Assembly (NCBI GenBank): GCA_030445745.1
Contig: JASUTE010000003.1
Span: 110,321 to 174,320, forward strand
From: Candidatus Cloacimonadota bacterium
GTDB taxonomy: Bacteria; Cloacimonadota; Cloacimonadia; Cloacimonadales; TCS61
Reading direction: 5' to 3'
DNA: 64,000 nt
The translations under genes and the position numbers were made by a program. Below the pieces are notes generated by a model. The model searched no databases, was not told where the DNA came from, and saw only the letters and a list, made by a program, of their open reading frames with translations. Below, piece by piece: positions 55,773-63,877 of the stretch. Each line of letters begins with the position of its first letter. The first letter of the stretch is position 1.

Positions 55773-56984
55773 TTACTTACCCATCTCTTCTTTAATAACA
55801 GCTGCCAAGCGTTTCACACCTTCTACATTCTGTTCTTTGGTAGCGTAAGAGAAATTTATCCGCATGGTATTCTTGCCACTGCCATCACAATGGAAAACTT
55901 GCCCAATTACAAAAGCAACTTTCTTTTCGATCGCTTTCAAAAATAGCTTCTCTGAATCCATGCCTTCTGGAAGAGTTAAAAATAGGAATAAACCTCCTTC
56001 GGGTCTGGTCCAACTAACTCCTTCCGGCATGTATTTTTCAAAAGCTTCCATCATAACTTCTTTTTTCTGGCGGTAGTTTTCTATTGTTTTCTGCAAGTTT
56101 TTAGCGTAGTAGCCCTTTTCGATATACTTTATTGCAATTTTCTGAACAAATGGACTGGTACACAGATCGGTAGATTGCTTAGCTTTAACCATTTGATCGA
56201 TAACATCGGGGTGTGCTACTGCCCATCCTAAACGGAACCCTGGCACAAATATCTTGGAAAAAGTTCCCAAGGTGATAACCTGTCCTGTGTTATCTAAGGC
56301 ATACAATGTTTTTTGAGGTTTACCTTCGAAACGAAGTTCTTTGTAAGGGCTGTCCTCTAAAATCAGAATATCGTGTTTGTGAGCAATATCGATTATCTCT
56401 TTTCTTCTGAATTCTGGCATAGTTACACCAGCTGGATTTTGGAAATCTGGAATTACATAGATAAACTTAGGTTTTTGACCTTTTTTCTCCAATTCCTGTA
56501 ACGTTTCTTCCAGTTTATCAGCGCGCATGCCGTTTTCATCGAACTTAATACCAACCGGTTTAGCGCCATAGGCGTTGAAGGCACCTAAACCACCTAAATA
56601 GGAAGGTAATCCGCAAATTAGAGTATCACCACGATCGATAAATATTTTACTGACAAGATCTAACCCTTGCTGAGAAGCAGTTGTTATCATTACATTATCT
56701 ACAGTAATATCAAAACCTTGTTTACGATAGTCTTCCACTATTAACTCGCGCAAGCGTGTATCACCTTCGGTTGCACCGTATTGCAAAGCACTCTTAGCTT
56801 CATTTTGTAATACATCTTGCACACATTCTTGTAACTCTTTCACGGGAAAAGTTTCCGGGGCAGGTAAACCGCCGGCAAAAGAGATGATTTCCGGATCATT
56901 AGTAAGCTTTAACAGCTCACGTATGGCCGATCTCTTCATACCCTTAATACTTGTGGATAGCACACTTTGTAAATTGCTAATCAT
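55773..56984 (-). CDS. PLP-dependent aminotransferase, 2-aminoadipate (LysN) type
   Basis: A 403-residue fold-type I aminotransferase. FAGGLPAPETFP near 34-45, TTASQQGLDLV, YVIPDFQNPAGVTM and the Schiff-base region TFSKIFVPGFRLGW are the features of the LysN/MocR-related group that acts on 2-aminoadipate, kynurenine or broad substrates. ATG at 56984 is chosen because GGAGG lies five bases before; four extra residues upstream lack support. The gene is followed by a strong terminator, so its tie to asd-lysC is loose. Confidence 0.85.
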   Translation of the reverse strand: MISNLQSVLSTSIKGMKRSAIRELLKLTNDPEIISFAGGLPAPETFPVKELQECVQDVLQNEAKSALQYGATEGDTRLRELIVEDYRKQGFDITVDNVMITTASQQGLDLVSKIFIDRGDTLICGLPSYLGGLGAFNAYGAKPVGIKFDENGMRADKLEETLQELEKKGQKPKFIYVIPDFQNPAGVTMPEFRRKEIIDIAHKHDILILEDSPYKELRFEGKPQKTLYALDNTGQVITLGTFSKIFVPGFRLGWAVAHPDVIDQMVKAKQSTDLCTSPFVQKIAIKYIEKGYYAKNLQKTIENYRQKKEVMMEAFEKYMPEGVSWTRPEGGLFLFLTLPEGMDSEKLFLKAIEKKVAFVIGQVFHCDGSGKNTMRINFSYATKEQNVEGVKRLAAVIKEEMGK

Positions 56985-57033
56985 TTTTTCCTCCATTTTT
57001 TTTATTTATGTATTCTTACAGTGATTTATTAAA

Positions 57034-57391
57034 CTAATTTCCTAATCTTTTGATTTCTTCTTTTATTTCTTTTATTACTTCAGGGTTTTTAAAGTCAAGT
57101 CCAAAAAAATTTGTAAATTCCTCATAAAGGATTTAAGCACTTTTCATTTCTAGTTTTTATTAAATAGGATATATTTCTATAAATCTTGTTTCTCAAAACT
57201 ATTAAATCCTCGCTTTCATTATCAATGACTATTTTTTTGTAAAAATTATTTTCAATTCTTTCTTGAAATACTAATGCACTTAAGGAGTAATTATTTAGTA
57301 TAAAAACTTTGGCTTCATAATGAGAATAGTTTTTTTGTAATAGCTTTCTGAAAAGATTATCAAAAGTAAATCGGTCATTAATCCATTTCAT
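57034..57391 (-). pseudogene. Frameshifted small gene at the end of the restriction-modification locus
   Basis: The open frame from ATG 57391 stops at 57122 (89 residues, ending RNEKCLNPL). Just beyond, another frame reads YEEFTNFFGLDF, NPEVIKEIKEEIKRLGN and stops at 57034. Removing one T from the run at about 57125-57127 joins both into one smooth protein of about 118 residues, NP then YEEF. A one-base insertion, real or a sequencing error, explains this. No family recognised. Part of the AT-rich block with the methyltransferase and nuclease. Confidence 0.6.
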
Positions 57392-57392
57392 A

Positions 57393-58481
57393 TTAATTAG
57401 TGAATTTAAAACTCAAGTTCATTCTGTTTTTCTTTAAAGTCAAATCCATACTAAAGATATTGTTGACTTCCACACCCAATGGGGTTAAAATAATTTTATC
57501 ATATTCAGTTGTCGACTTAATTCTATCAATAAGTCCTAATTCTTCACAATAATTGCTGCACCAGTTCAAAAACTCTTTCATAGTTCGATGATTATATGAA
57601 ACTTTGAAAAGTCCACGTGCTATTTCTAACTTGTCATTGTCAAAAGGAATTGATTTAGGTAACCAATTTCCATCGGTTACTTCAACGAATCTCATAAACC
57701 AATAAATATTTGTTTTATGTATTTTATCTTCCCAATTCCCATTTGTAAGTATTTTCAATAGAAGTCGCTTTTGTTCATTCGTTAAATCAATTGTTGCAAC
57801 ATTGTCAGCGTGATTTATGTATGGATTAAAATTATTTATGTATTCGATACCATTGTTCGTCAAAAAGAATTTATTTTCTTTTTCTTCAAACATTTCGAAA
57901 TCCAACGCAAGTCTTTTGTAACAGTTAAAATTAGTTCTGCCTGTAAATGACGAATTAATATCTTCAAAACTTAACGTATTTTTTCCAAAGTCTTTAAATG
58001 GCTTAAGAATTTTATTCAACCAACGTAGATAACAAATTGTATAATTTTTAGGATTTGGTAAAGCTAAGCCAACATTAAGACTTAATCGATGAACGGTTTG
58101 TGAATAAATCTGTTTTATCGAATTGAGGGAATATTGTCGAATTATAATTTCATGTTCTCTTCCGAAATTTTCAATTTGAATTCTATTTGAGTATGGTGTT
58201 TCATCTGCATAAAGAATACAATAGCTTGTATCATCTGTAAATCGAACATTTTTATAATTCAGAATCTGATTAAAACAGTAATTTAATTTATTTGAAGTGT
58301 TTAACACAGTTTCCAATTCAACAATTAATTGCTGCTGGTTGGTATTTTCCAATATAAAATCTATTCGCCCAAAATCTGTTGATATTTCTTGACCAACTTT
58401 TCTCGAAAATGGAAATTGTAAACGTTTTTCAAGATAATTTTCATTATTTAATAGTGTCCATTGAACTAATGATTCTTTCAT
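57393..58481 (-). CDS. Probable type II restriction endonuclease
   Basis: From the ATG at 58481 a 362-residue protein. Residues 38-60 (GRIDFILEN then LIVELETVL, with D41 and E55/E57) have the form of a PD-(D/E)XK nuclease core; the second half looks like winged-helix segments (LTNEQKRLLLKILTNGN). It begins five bases after the methyltransferase stop, the normal R-M pair order. The exact family is not recognised and the specificity cannot be given. Base composition is more AT-rich than the flanking genes, as expected of a transferred locus. It is open throughout, so it may be active. Confidence 0.62.
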   Translation of the reverse strand: MKESLVQWTLLNNENYLEKRLQFPFSRKVGQEISTDFGRIDFILENTNQQQLIVELETVLNTSNKLNYCFNQILNYKNVRFTDDTSYCILYADETPYSNRIQIENFGREHEIIIRQYSLNSIKQIYSQTVHRLSLNVGLALPNPKNYTICYLRWLNKILKPFKDFGKNTLSFEDINSSFTGRTNFNCYKRLALDFEMFEEKENKFFLTNNGIEYINNFNPYINHADNVATIDLTNEQKRLLLKILTNGNWEDKIHKTNIYWFMRFVEVTDGNWLPKSIPFDNDKLEIARGLFKVSYNHRTMKEFLNWCSNYCEELGLIDRIKSTTEYDKIILTPLGVEVNNIFSMDLTLKKNRMNLSFKFTN

Positions 58482-58485
58482 AATT

Positions 58486-59193
58486 TTAAGCAGCAAGAGT
58501 TGTGGTTCCACTACCAAGAAAAGGATCAACTATAGTTTCACCAACAAATGTAAACATTTTAATAAGCCTCTTAGGTAATTCTTCCGGAAACATCGCCACA
58601 TGTTTATCTTGTCTAACACCTCCAAATTTCCAATGCCCTGAAAAATATTCCTTCCATTCTTCTTTTGTTAGTTTTGAATCAAGTTTATCTTGCTTATTGA
58701 ATTTAACAGGTTTCCCTAGTTTCTTAAATAACAAAATAAACTCGTAATCAATAGAAATTATTCCATTACGTGGATAAGGATAACTCCCCATAATGGAAGC
58801 GCCACCTGTTGTATTGGTAGTAGTTTTCTTTTGCCAAATAATGGCTCCCATATAATCAAAACCAATTGTTTCGCAAAATTTTATTATTTCAGTTCTTATG
58901 GGTATTACTTTATATCTGCCATAATAAATCGATCTGGCAAACTGATCTCCAATGTTGATGCAAAGTCTACACCCATTTTGTAAAATTCTATAACTTTCTT
59001 TCCAAACTAAATTCAAATTATTTATATAATCTTCGTATGAATCGTTAAACCCCAATTGATTATCGTTTCCGTAGTCCTTCAATTGCCAATAAGGTGGGGA
59101 AGTTACAACAAGATGGACACTATTATCTTCTATCTCGTCCATCTTCCTAGAATCTCCAAAAATAATTTTGTGCTTTGTTTCTCTAATTTCCAT
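58486..59193 (-). CDS. DNA methyltransferase (m4C/m6A beta-type), C-terminally truncated
   Basis: A 235-residue N4/N6 methyltransferase. Catalytic motif TSPPYW is at 31-36, NIGDQF and GAIIWQKKTTTNTTGGASIMG follow, and motif I DPFLGSGTT is at 223-231. The stop comes four residues later (TLAA), so the stretch that in relatives continues with the (K)xxxRNSIGYEI acidic motif II and 50-70 further residues is missing. Removing one T at the stop (GCTGCTTAA) would read on into AAKIMKES of the nuclease frame. It is thus a deletion, truncation or frameshift product; activity is doubtful. Confidence 0.82.
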   Translation of the reverse strand: MEIRETKHKIIFGDSRKMDEIEDNSVHLVVTSPPYWQLKDYGNDNQLGFNDSYEDYINNLNLVWKESYRILQNGCRLCINIGDQFARSIYYGRYKVIPIRTEIIKFCETIGFDYMGAIIWQKKTTTNTTGGASIMGSYPYPRNGIISIDYEFILLFKKLGKPVKFNKQDKLDSKLTKEEWKEYFSGHWKFGGVRQDKHVAMFPEELPKRLIKMFTFVGETIVDPFLGSGTTTLAA

Positions 59194-59215
59194 TTTTTCT
59201 CTCTTAACGCAAAAC

Positions 59216-60532
59216 TCATTCCTCTTTATTTATGTATTTCATCAACCTAAAATTCTCTATCTGATTTTTTATATTGGGGAATAATTGTCGAGAAATTTTT
59301 ACTTTCATCTTCATACTATTAGCTTCAGAATCATATTTTTCCGAAATCACTTCAGCGTGCTCGTGTAAAAAATTTATCAAACTCTGCATTTGGATAGGAA
59401 TATCTAATTCTCGGAAAAGTTTATGTTTTTCTAAAAAATAATCTATCTTCTGCTGTAGCTGTTCTAAACCTTGCCCACTACGAGCTGAAATAAACACCGA
59501 ATCTGGATATTTGGTTTTTAACTCCTTTTTTTGGAATTTAAAGTGCTTTCCTCCGACTAAATCGCATTTATTAAACACCATTAGAATATTTTTATCCCCT
59601 ATCTGCAATTCTTGTAGCACCTTCTCTACTGCCTCTATCATCTCTGCTAGATATGGATGCGAAACATCGACCACATGCAGAAGTAAATCTGCATCCAAAA
59701 CATCGAGTAAAGTAGCATGGAAAGAGGAAACCAGTCGATGTGGTAAATTGCGAATGAAGCCTATGGTATCGGTTAATAACACTTTTTCCGAGCTGGTAGA
59801 AATAGCCCTGGTTTTGGAATCGAGTGTAGCGAAAAGTTTATCAGCTACATAGCGTTTCTGTTGTGTAAGTTTCTTAAACAAAGTAGATTTACCAGCATTG
59901 GTGTATCCAACTAACGAAATAGAGGTTAATTTCTGGCGCTGTTTACGTTTATTGGCAGTGATATTTTCTATATTTTCCAGTTTTTTCTTCAACAGAGTAG
60001 TTTTTTTTTGTATTTCGCGTCTATCTACCTCTATCTGAGTTTCACCAGGTCCGCGAAAACCAATTCCGCCCTGGATACGAGAGAGATGTTTCCAACGATT
60101 TTTAAGTTTAGTATAACTATATTCCAATTGTGCCAACTCTACCTGCAATTTAGCTTGCTTGGTGCGAGCATGTTTGGCAAATATATCTAAAATAAGCTCG
60201 GTTCTATCTACTACATTACAACCACTGACATCGGAAATATTACGCTGTTGGGAAGGAGAAAGATTGTTGTTGAAAATAAGGGTGTTCACCTTTTTTGGGC
60301 GAGCTTTGTTCTTTATCTGTTGTAGTTTACCGCTGCCAACATATGTAGCAGTTTTGGGCTTATCCAATCTTTGTACTATAGTATCCATCACCTTAACTCC
60401 AGCTGTGTTTGCCAGCTGATGTAGTTCCTGCATATATTCCTGAAAATGGGAATCAGTCTCCTGCGCGATTTGAACTCCCACTAAAAAAGCCCGCTCTTGC
60501 TTGAATTTTTCTATTATGATTGAACGCTTCAT
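59216..60532 (-). CDS. hflX: Ribosome-associated GTPase HflX
   Basis: A 438-residue GTPase. The N-terminal HflX domain ends with the block GGIGFRGPGETQIE; the G domain has GYTNAGKST (about 212-220), DTIG and NKCD. It binds 50S subunits and splits stalled ribosomes in stress. ATG 60532 directly follows the stop of the SpoVG-like gene. The methyltransferase gene begins 22 bases past its stop, with no terminator seen between. Confidence 0.93.
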   Translation of the reverse strand: MKRSIIIEKFKQERAFLVGVQIAQETDSHFQEYMQELHQLANTAGVKVMDTIVQRLDKPKTATYVGSGKLQQIKNKARPKKVNTLIFNNNLSPSQQRNISDVSGCNVVDRTELILDIFAKHARTKQAKLQVELAQLEYSYTKLKNRWKHLSRIQGGIGFRGPGETQIEVDRREIQKKTTLLKKKLENIENITANKRKQRQKLTSISLVGYTNAGKSTLFKKLTQQKRYVADKLFATLDSKTRAISTSSEKVLLTDTIGFIRNLPHRLVSSFHATLLDVLDADLLLHVVDVSHPYLAEMIEAVEKVLQELQIGDKNILMVFNKCDLVGGKHFKFQKKELKTKYPDSVFISARSGQGLEQLQQKIDYFLEKHKLFRELDIPIQMQSLINFLHEHAEVISEKYDSEANSMKMKVKISRQLFPNIKNQIENFRLMKYINKEE

Positions 60533-60820
60533 TTACGATTCATAGACCAGGACTTTTTTGTTCCTTTTGCGCCATTCCAAATACTCTTCCTTCAACTCCA
60601 TTTTCCACAATGTTTCGCGATTCTCATCTGCAAAAGTTATCACATCCAAATAATGCATTCTACCATCTTTACCTTTGAAATTTTTTTGAGGCATTTCTAC
60701 TTCCAATTTACCATTTCTGTTCAAAATAGTTATCTCATTTATAAAAATTCCTGGTTGAATTTCCACAACCACTCTTGCTTCGACTATTCCCGAACTTACA
60801 TCTCTGAATTTTGCGTTCAT
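60533..60820 (-). CDS. SpoVG-like protein
   Basis: A 95-residue protein from the ATG at 60820 (GGAG, six-base spacing). The profile VEARVVVEIQPGIFINEITIL then KLEVEMPQK and DGRMHYLDVI follows that of SpoVG (beta hairpin, short helix, the MP-x-K turn). SpoVG proteins bind nucleic acid and regulate gene expression in many phyla. Sequence likeness is modest, so the call is by pattern. Lies between the PPi-type PFK and hflX. Confidence 0.55.
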   Translation of the reverse strand: MNAKFRDVSSGIVEARVVVEIQPGIFINEITILNRNGKLEVEMPQKNFKGKDGRMHYLDVITFADENRETLWKMELKEEYLEWRKRNKKVLVYES

Positions 60821-60834
60821 CCTACTCTCCACTT

Positions 60835-62058
60835 TTATTTTCCATAAGGATACATCTCTACTTCACCTTGACCGATCTCTTTCAGCATCTGCCGAAACCA
60901 TTCTTGGGTAGTATCGAAAGGACGTCCACCTTTGATGCGTTCGAATTCTATACAACGCATCTCTCCATCGTAGTCTTCATCCTGTCCTACTACTCCGCTT
61001 TCACCATTCAAGCCAAATTGCACTGCTTGATCACAAGTTTTAAAAATTAGTTCTAAATCTTTTTTATTGGGAGCTGCGGAGCGAGCAAAATAACCACTTT
61101 TCAGCACCAAAGTTTTTTTGGCATCCAAAACTTTAGCAAACCTTTTCCCATACCATTCACCCACATTTATATCATCCAGGCGTACATGCCCAAAGGCATC
61201 GCGTTTTACCTCTTCACCATCAGCTTCCATTTGTGCCACAATACGCTCTACTCCAGCACCTTCGCTAATAAAAATATTTACACAATCATTCTTATCCATC
61301 AGTTTTAGTAATCTTGCCACTTCTTCATCGAAATCGTAATGTAACTCCGGCAGGTAAACTGCATCCACATCCCATTTTTCTCTTGTAAGTAAAAATTCAG
61401 GTAGGAACTTACGCTTGGCCAATCTTTTGCGGTATTCATAAGCAGAGGTAGCTGTCAGCCAACCGCAATTGCGTCCCATAACTTCGTGGATAAGCAGTTG
61501 ACGTGGACTGGTAGTGTTTTCGTTCACCATATTTTCGAAAAATATCGCTGTTTGTTCGGCAGCTGTCCAGGCACCCAGGGTTTGTTTAATAGGAATTATA
61601 TCGTTATCAATAGTTTTGGGAAGTCCTATTACTGTAAGTTCGTAGCCATTTTCTTCCAAATAAGCAGAAAGATTAGCTGCAGTGGTGTTGGTGTCGTCGC
61701 CCCCGATGGTGTGTAAGATAGTAATTCCATCTTTACGCAAGCGCTCAGCGGCTACATGTAGGGGATTTTGTCCTGGTTTCACCAAGCCTTTTTTCACACA
61801 ATCTTTTACATTAGAAAGTTTTACACGACTATTGCCCAATACACTACCGCCATATTCATATAAAATTTCTATCTTTTCACGAATTAAATTGCTTATTTCG
61901 ATGCTTTTCCCTACCAAAAGTCCCTGATAACCGTTTAAATAACCCACAATTTCCGCTTCGGGTACATGTTCTGAATATTTTTTGATAAGCCTTCCTACAC
62001 ATGCAGATAAACAGGGGGCTAAACCACCCGCTGTTAGTATGCCTATCCTATGTTTCAT
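60835..62058 (-). CDS. PPi-type phosphofructokinase
   Basis: A 407-residue phosphofructokinase. The N-terminus reads GILTAGGLAPCLSACVG. At residues 119-122 it has GGDD, with Asp122 where ATP enzymes have Gly, and PKTIDND (147-153) has the Lys that together with this Asp marks PPi as phosphoryl donor. MGRNCGWLTA and EGAGVE are other family blocks. It should run reversibly between fructose-6-P and fructose-1,6-bisP. Twenty bases downstream of an ATP-type paralogue. Confidence 0.9.
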   Translation of the reverse strand: MKHRIGILTAGGLAPCLSACVGRLIKKYSEHVPEAEIVGYLNGYQGLLVGKSIEISNLIREKIEILYEYGGSVLGNSRVKLSNVKDCVKKGLVKPGQNPLHVAAERLRKDGITILHTIGGDDTNTTAANLSAYLEENGYELTVIGLPKTIDNDIIPIKQTLGAWTAAEQTAIFFENMVNENTTSPRQLLIHEVMGRNCGWLTATSAYEYRKRLAKRKFLPEFLLTREKWDVDAVYLPELHYDFDEEVARLLKLMDKNDCVNIFISEGAGVERIVAQMEADGEEVKRDAFGHVRLDDINVGEWYGKRFAKVLDAKKTLVLKSGYFARSAAPNKKDLELIFKTCDQAVQFGLNGESGVVGQDEDYDGEMRCIEFERIKGGRPFDTTQEWFRQMLKEIGQGEVEMYPYGK

Positions 62059-62077
62059 AAATTATTCCTCCAAAAAT

Positions 62078-63175
62078 TTATTCTGCAAATTGTATTCCTA
62101 CTCCGCGTGCAGTTTCCATAAGGGGTGAATTTAATTGCACCAAATTTGGTTCGGCGATAGCCTGTTTTATGGGAACAGCAATAAGATCGGGATGGCGATA
62201 TGCCACCATTTGCCCGTACTGTTTGTTTAAGACCATCTCGAAAGCTTTCACACCCATCTGAGTAGCTAAAATTCTATCGAAAGCACTGGGAATGCCCCCT
62301 CTTTGTAGGTGACCTAAAATAGTAGTACGAATATCAGCATGAATTCCTTCCTCTTGCAACTGATTTTCCAGGGCTATGCCTGCCCCGCCTAATTTTATCT
62401 TTTCATGCCCAAATTCATTGCTCCGCTTATAAGTCATTTTTCCACCTTTAGGACGAGCACCTTCGGCAATAACTATATTGGCAAAACCACTATCACCTGT
62501 GGTGCGTTCATTTACGGTTTTTACTATCTTTTTTATATCATAGGGAATTTCTGGAATTAAACAAATCTCGGCGCCGCCTGCTATAGCAGCATGCAAAGCT
62601 ATCCAGCCCGCTTCGCGTCCCATAACTTCCAATATCATCACTCGGTGGTGACTGAAAGCTGTAGTAACCAATTTATCTACGGCATCTGTGGCAATCTCTA
62701 CTGCTGTTTGGAAACCAAAGGTGTAGTCGGTGGCTGAAAGATCATTATCAATTGTTTTGGGAACTCCGATTATGTTACAGCCTTTTTCGAAAAGTTTTTG
62801 CGAAATTTTCTGAGAGCCATCTCCGCCAATATTTATCACTGCCTCTATTCCTAATTCGTTCATGCGGTTTATCAGCTCATCCGAACGATCTTTAGCTATC
62901 ATTTTGCCATTTTTTTGCTTTACTGGCCAGGCAAAAGGACCACCCTTGTTAGTTGTACCCAAAATTGTTCCACCACGCACATGGATGCCCGCTATTTTAT
63001 CGTTTGTTAACTCCATTAGTTCGATGGGATCTGTTAAAATTCCATTAAAAGCATTTATACTGCCCACAATTTCCCATTCAGGTGTTTGCTGGGCACGTTT
63101 TACAATTGCTCTTATTACTGCATTCAAACCGGGGCAATCTCCACCGCCGGTAACTATCATACATCGTTTTCTCAT
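62078..63175 (-). CDS. pfkA: ATP-type 6-phosphofructokinase
   Basis: A 365-residue phosphofructokinase of the third group. GGGDCPGLNAVIRA (about 10-23), GGDGS at 117-121 with Gly120 typical for ATP, and PKTIDND at 139-145 are visible; MGREAGWIAL and the block HLQRGG follow. GGAG precedes the ATG at 63175, and a consensus promoter lies 30 bases upstream. Head gene of the minus-strand operon that goes on to the PPi-type PFK, SpoVG-like and hflX genes. Confidence 0.92.
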   Translation of the reverse strand: MRKRCMIVTGGGDCPGLNAVIRAIVKRAQQTPEWEIVGSINAFNGILTDPIELMELTNDKIAGIHVRGGTILGTTNKGGPFAWPVKQKNGKMIAKDRSDELINRMNELGIEAVINIGGDGSQKISQKLFEKGCNIIGVPKTIDNDLSATDYTFGFQTAVEIATDAVDKLVTTAFSHHRVMILEVMGREAGWIALHAAIAGGAEICLIPEIPYDIKKIVKTVNERTTGDSGFANIVIAEGARPKGGKMTYKRSNEFGHEKIKLGGAGIALENQLQEEGIHADIRTTILGHLQRGGIPSAFDRILATQMGVKAFEMVLNKQYGQMVAYRHPDLIAVPIKQAIAEPNLVQLNSPLMETARGVGIQFAE

Positions 63176-63203
63176 AAAACTCCATACACTCTATTTTTTA
63201 TTA

Positions 63204-63231
63204 AAAATATCTAGGAAGGTTTGGCTGTCAA
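63204..63231 (-). promoter_or_regulatory. Promoter of the phosphofructokinase operon
   Basis: Minus strand TTGACA (63226-63231), 16 bases, TATTTT (63204-63209), about 29 bases before the start codon. Confidence 0.6.
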
Positions 63232-63343
63232 AGAAAATTTTCTCTGCAGCTCTCATTTTCAAAGAAAGAAGCAAAGTTGGGCTGAATATGTAGATTTTAA
63301 CTTGTGCATATTCAATATAATTGAAATTCATCGTAGGAACAAC

Positions 63344-63383
63344 TTTATACGTCCTCTGGCGCATTTATACGTCCTCTGGTGCA
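63344..63383. repeat. 20-base tandem repeat, two copies
   Basis: Units 63344-63363 and 63364-63383 (core TTTATACGTCCTCTGG) differ only at one base (C or T after the GG). Confidence 0.9.
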
Positions 63384-63432
63384 GATCTCATTGTAAGAAT
63401 AGAAGTTTCAAATCTTACATTGGTGCTTTTTT

Positions 63433-63532
63433 AGATTTCTCCATGCGCTACGCTTAGTCGAAATGACAAAAAAACCGTCATTGCGAACCCCGATTTATCG
63501 GGTGAAGCAATCTGCTTACAGCGCATAAATCT
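63433..63532. repeat. Dispersed-type intergenic repeat, copy A
   Basis: Matches 63782-63877 nearly base for base. The difference is a central hairpin: ACCCCGAT..ATCGGGT here, ACCC..GGGT in copy B. The sequence GTCATTGCGAAC and GAAGCAATCTG is of a kind found repeatedly in intergenic DNA of many anaerobes. Confidence 0.9.
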
Positions 63533-63610
63533 GTAACTTAAGACTTAGTGATCTTAATAGATTCTTCGTCGCCTGCCTCTGCAAGTTTGCCTCAGAATGA
63601 CCGCTTTTTG

Positions 63611-63710
63611 CTCCCCTTTTAAGGGGAGAAGCTCTGCCCTAGTGGAATCGGCAAAGCCGTCAGCATAGCTGCATTCCATAAGGCAAGCGTAGCAGAGCAG
63701 AGGGGTTTCT
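63611..63710. repeat. Nested palindromic element
   Basis: Starts with the perfect 18-base palindrome CTCCCCTTTTAAGGGGAG (63611-63628), then GCTCTGC (63631-63637) pairs with GCAGAGC (63692-63698), enclosing a CGGCAAAGCCG hairpin and an imperfect GGAAT/ATTCC pair. Confidence 0.75.
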
Positions 63711-63721
63711 TGTCTACTTTT

Positions 63722-63759
63722 GTCATCTCGAGCGGAACGAAATGGAGTCGAGAGATCTC
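63722..63759. repeat. Short element of the TCATCTCGAGCGGAACGAAATGG type
   Basis: A partly palindromic stretch (CTCGA ... TCGAG) ending in GAGATCTC. Similar sequence units are common in intergenic DNA of unrelated bacteria; single copy within this window. Confidence 0.6.
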
Positions 63760-63781
63760 AGGTTTACCATAAGTTTGTATG

Positions 63782-63877
63782 AGATTTCTCCATGCGCTAC
63801 GCTTAGTCGAAATGACAAAAAAACCGTCATTGCGAACCCTTTATGGGTGAAGCAATCTGCTTACAGCGCATAAATCT
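63782..63877. repeat. Dispersed-type intergenic repeat, copy B
   Basis: Second copy of 63433-63532, four bases shorter because both arms of the inner hairpin are shortened. Confidence 0.9.

Noticed and set aside
57122..57124. TGA as selenocysteine in the small gene after the nuclease
   Set aside because: No cysteine-type context and no hairpin; a one-base frameshift explains the continuation in another frame better.
63344..63877. Possible CRISPR-like repetition at the window end
   Set aside because: Only two copies of each unit, tandem or widely spaced, with no regular repeat-spacer pattern and no cas gene.
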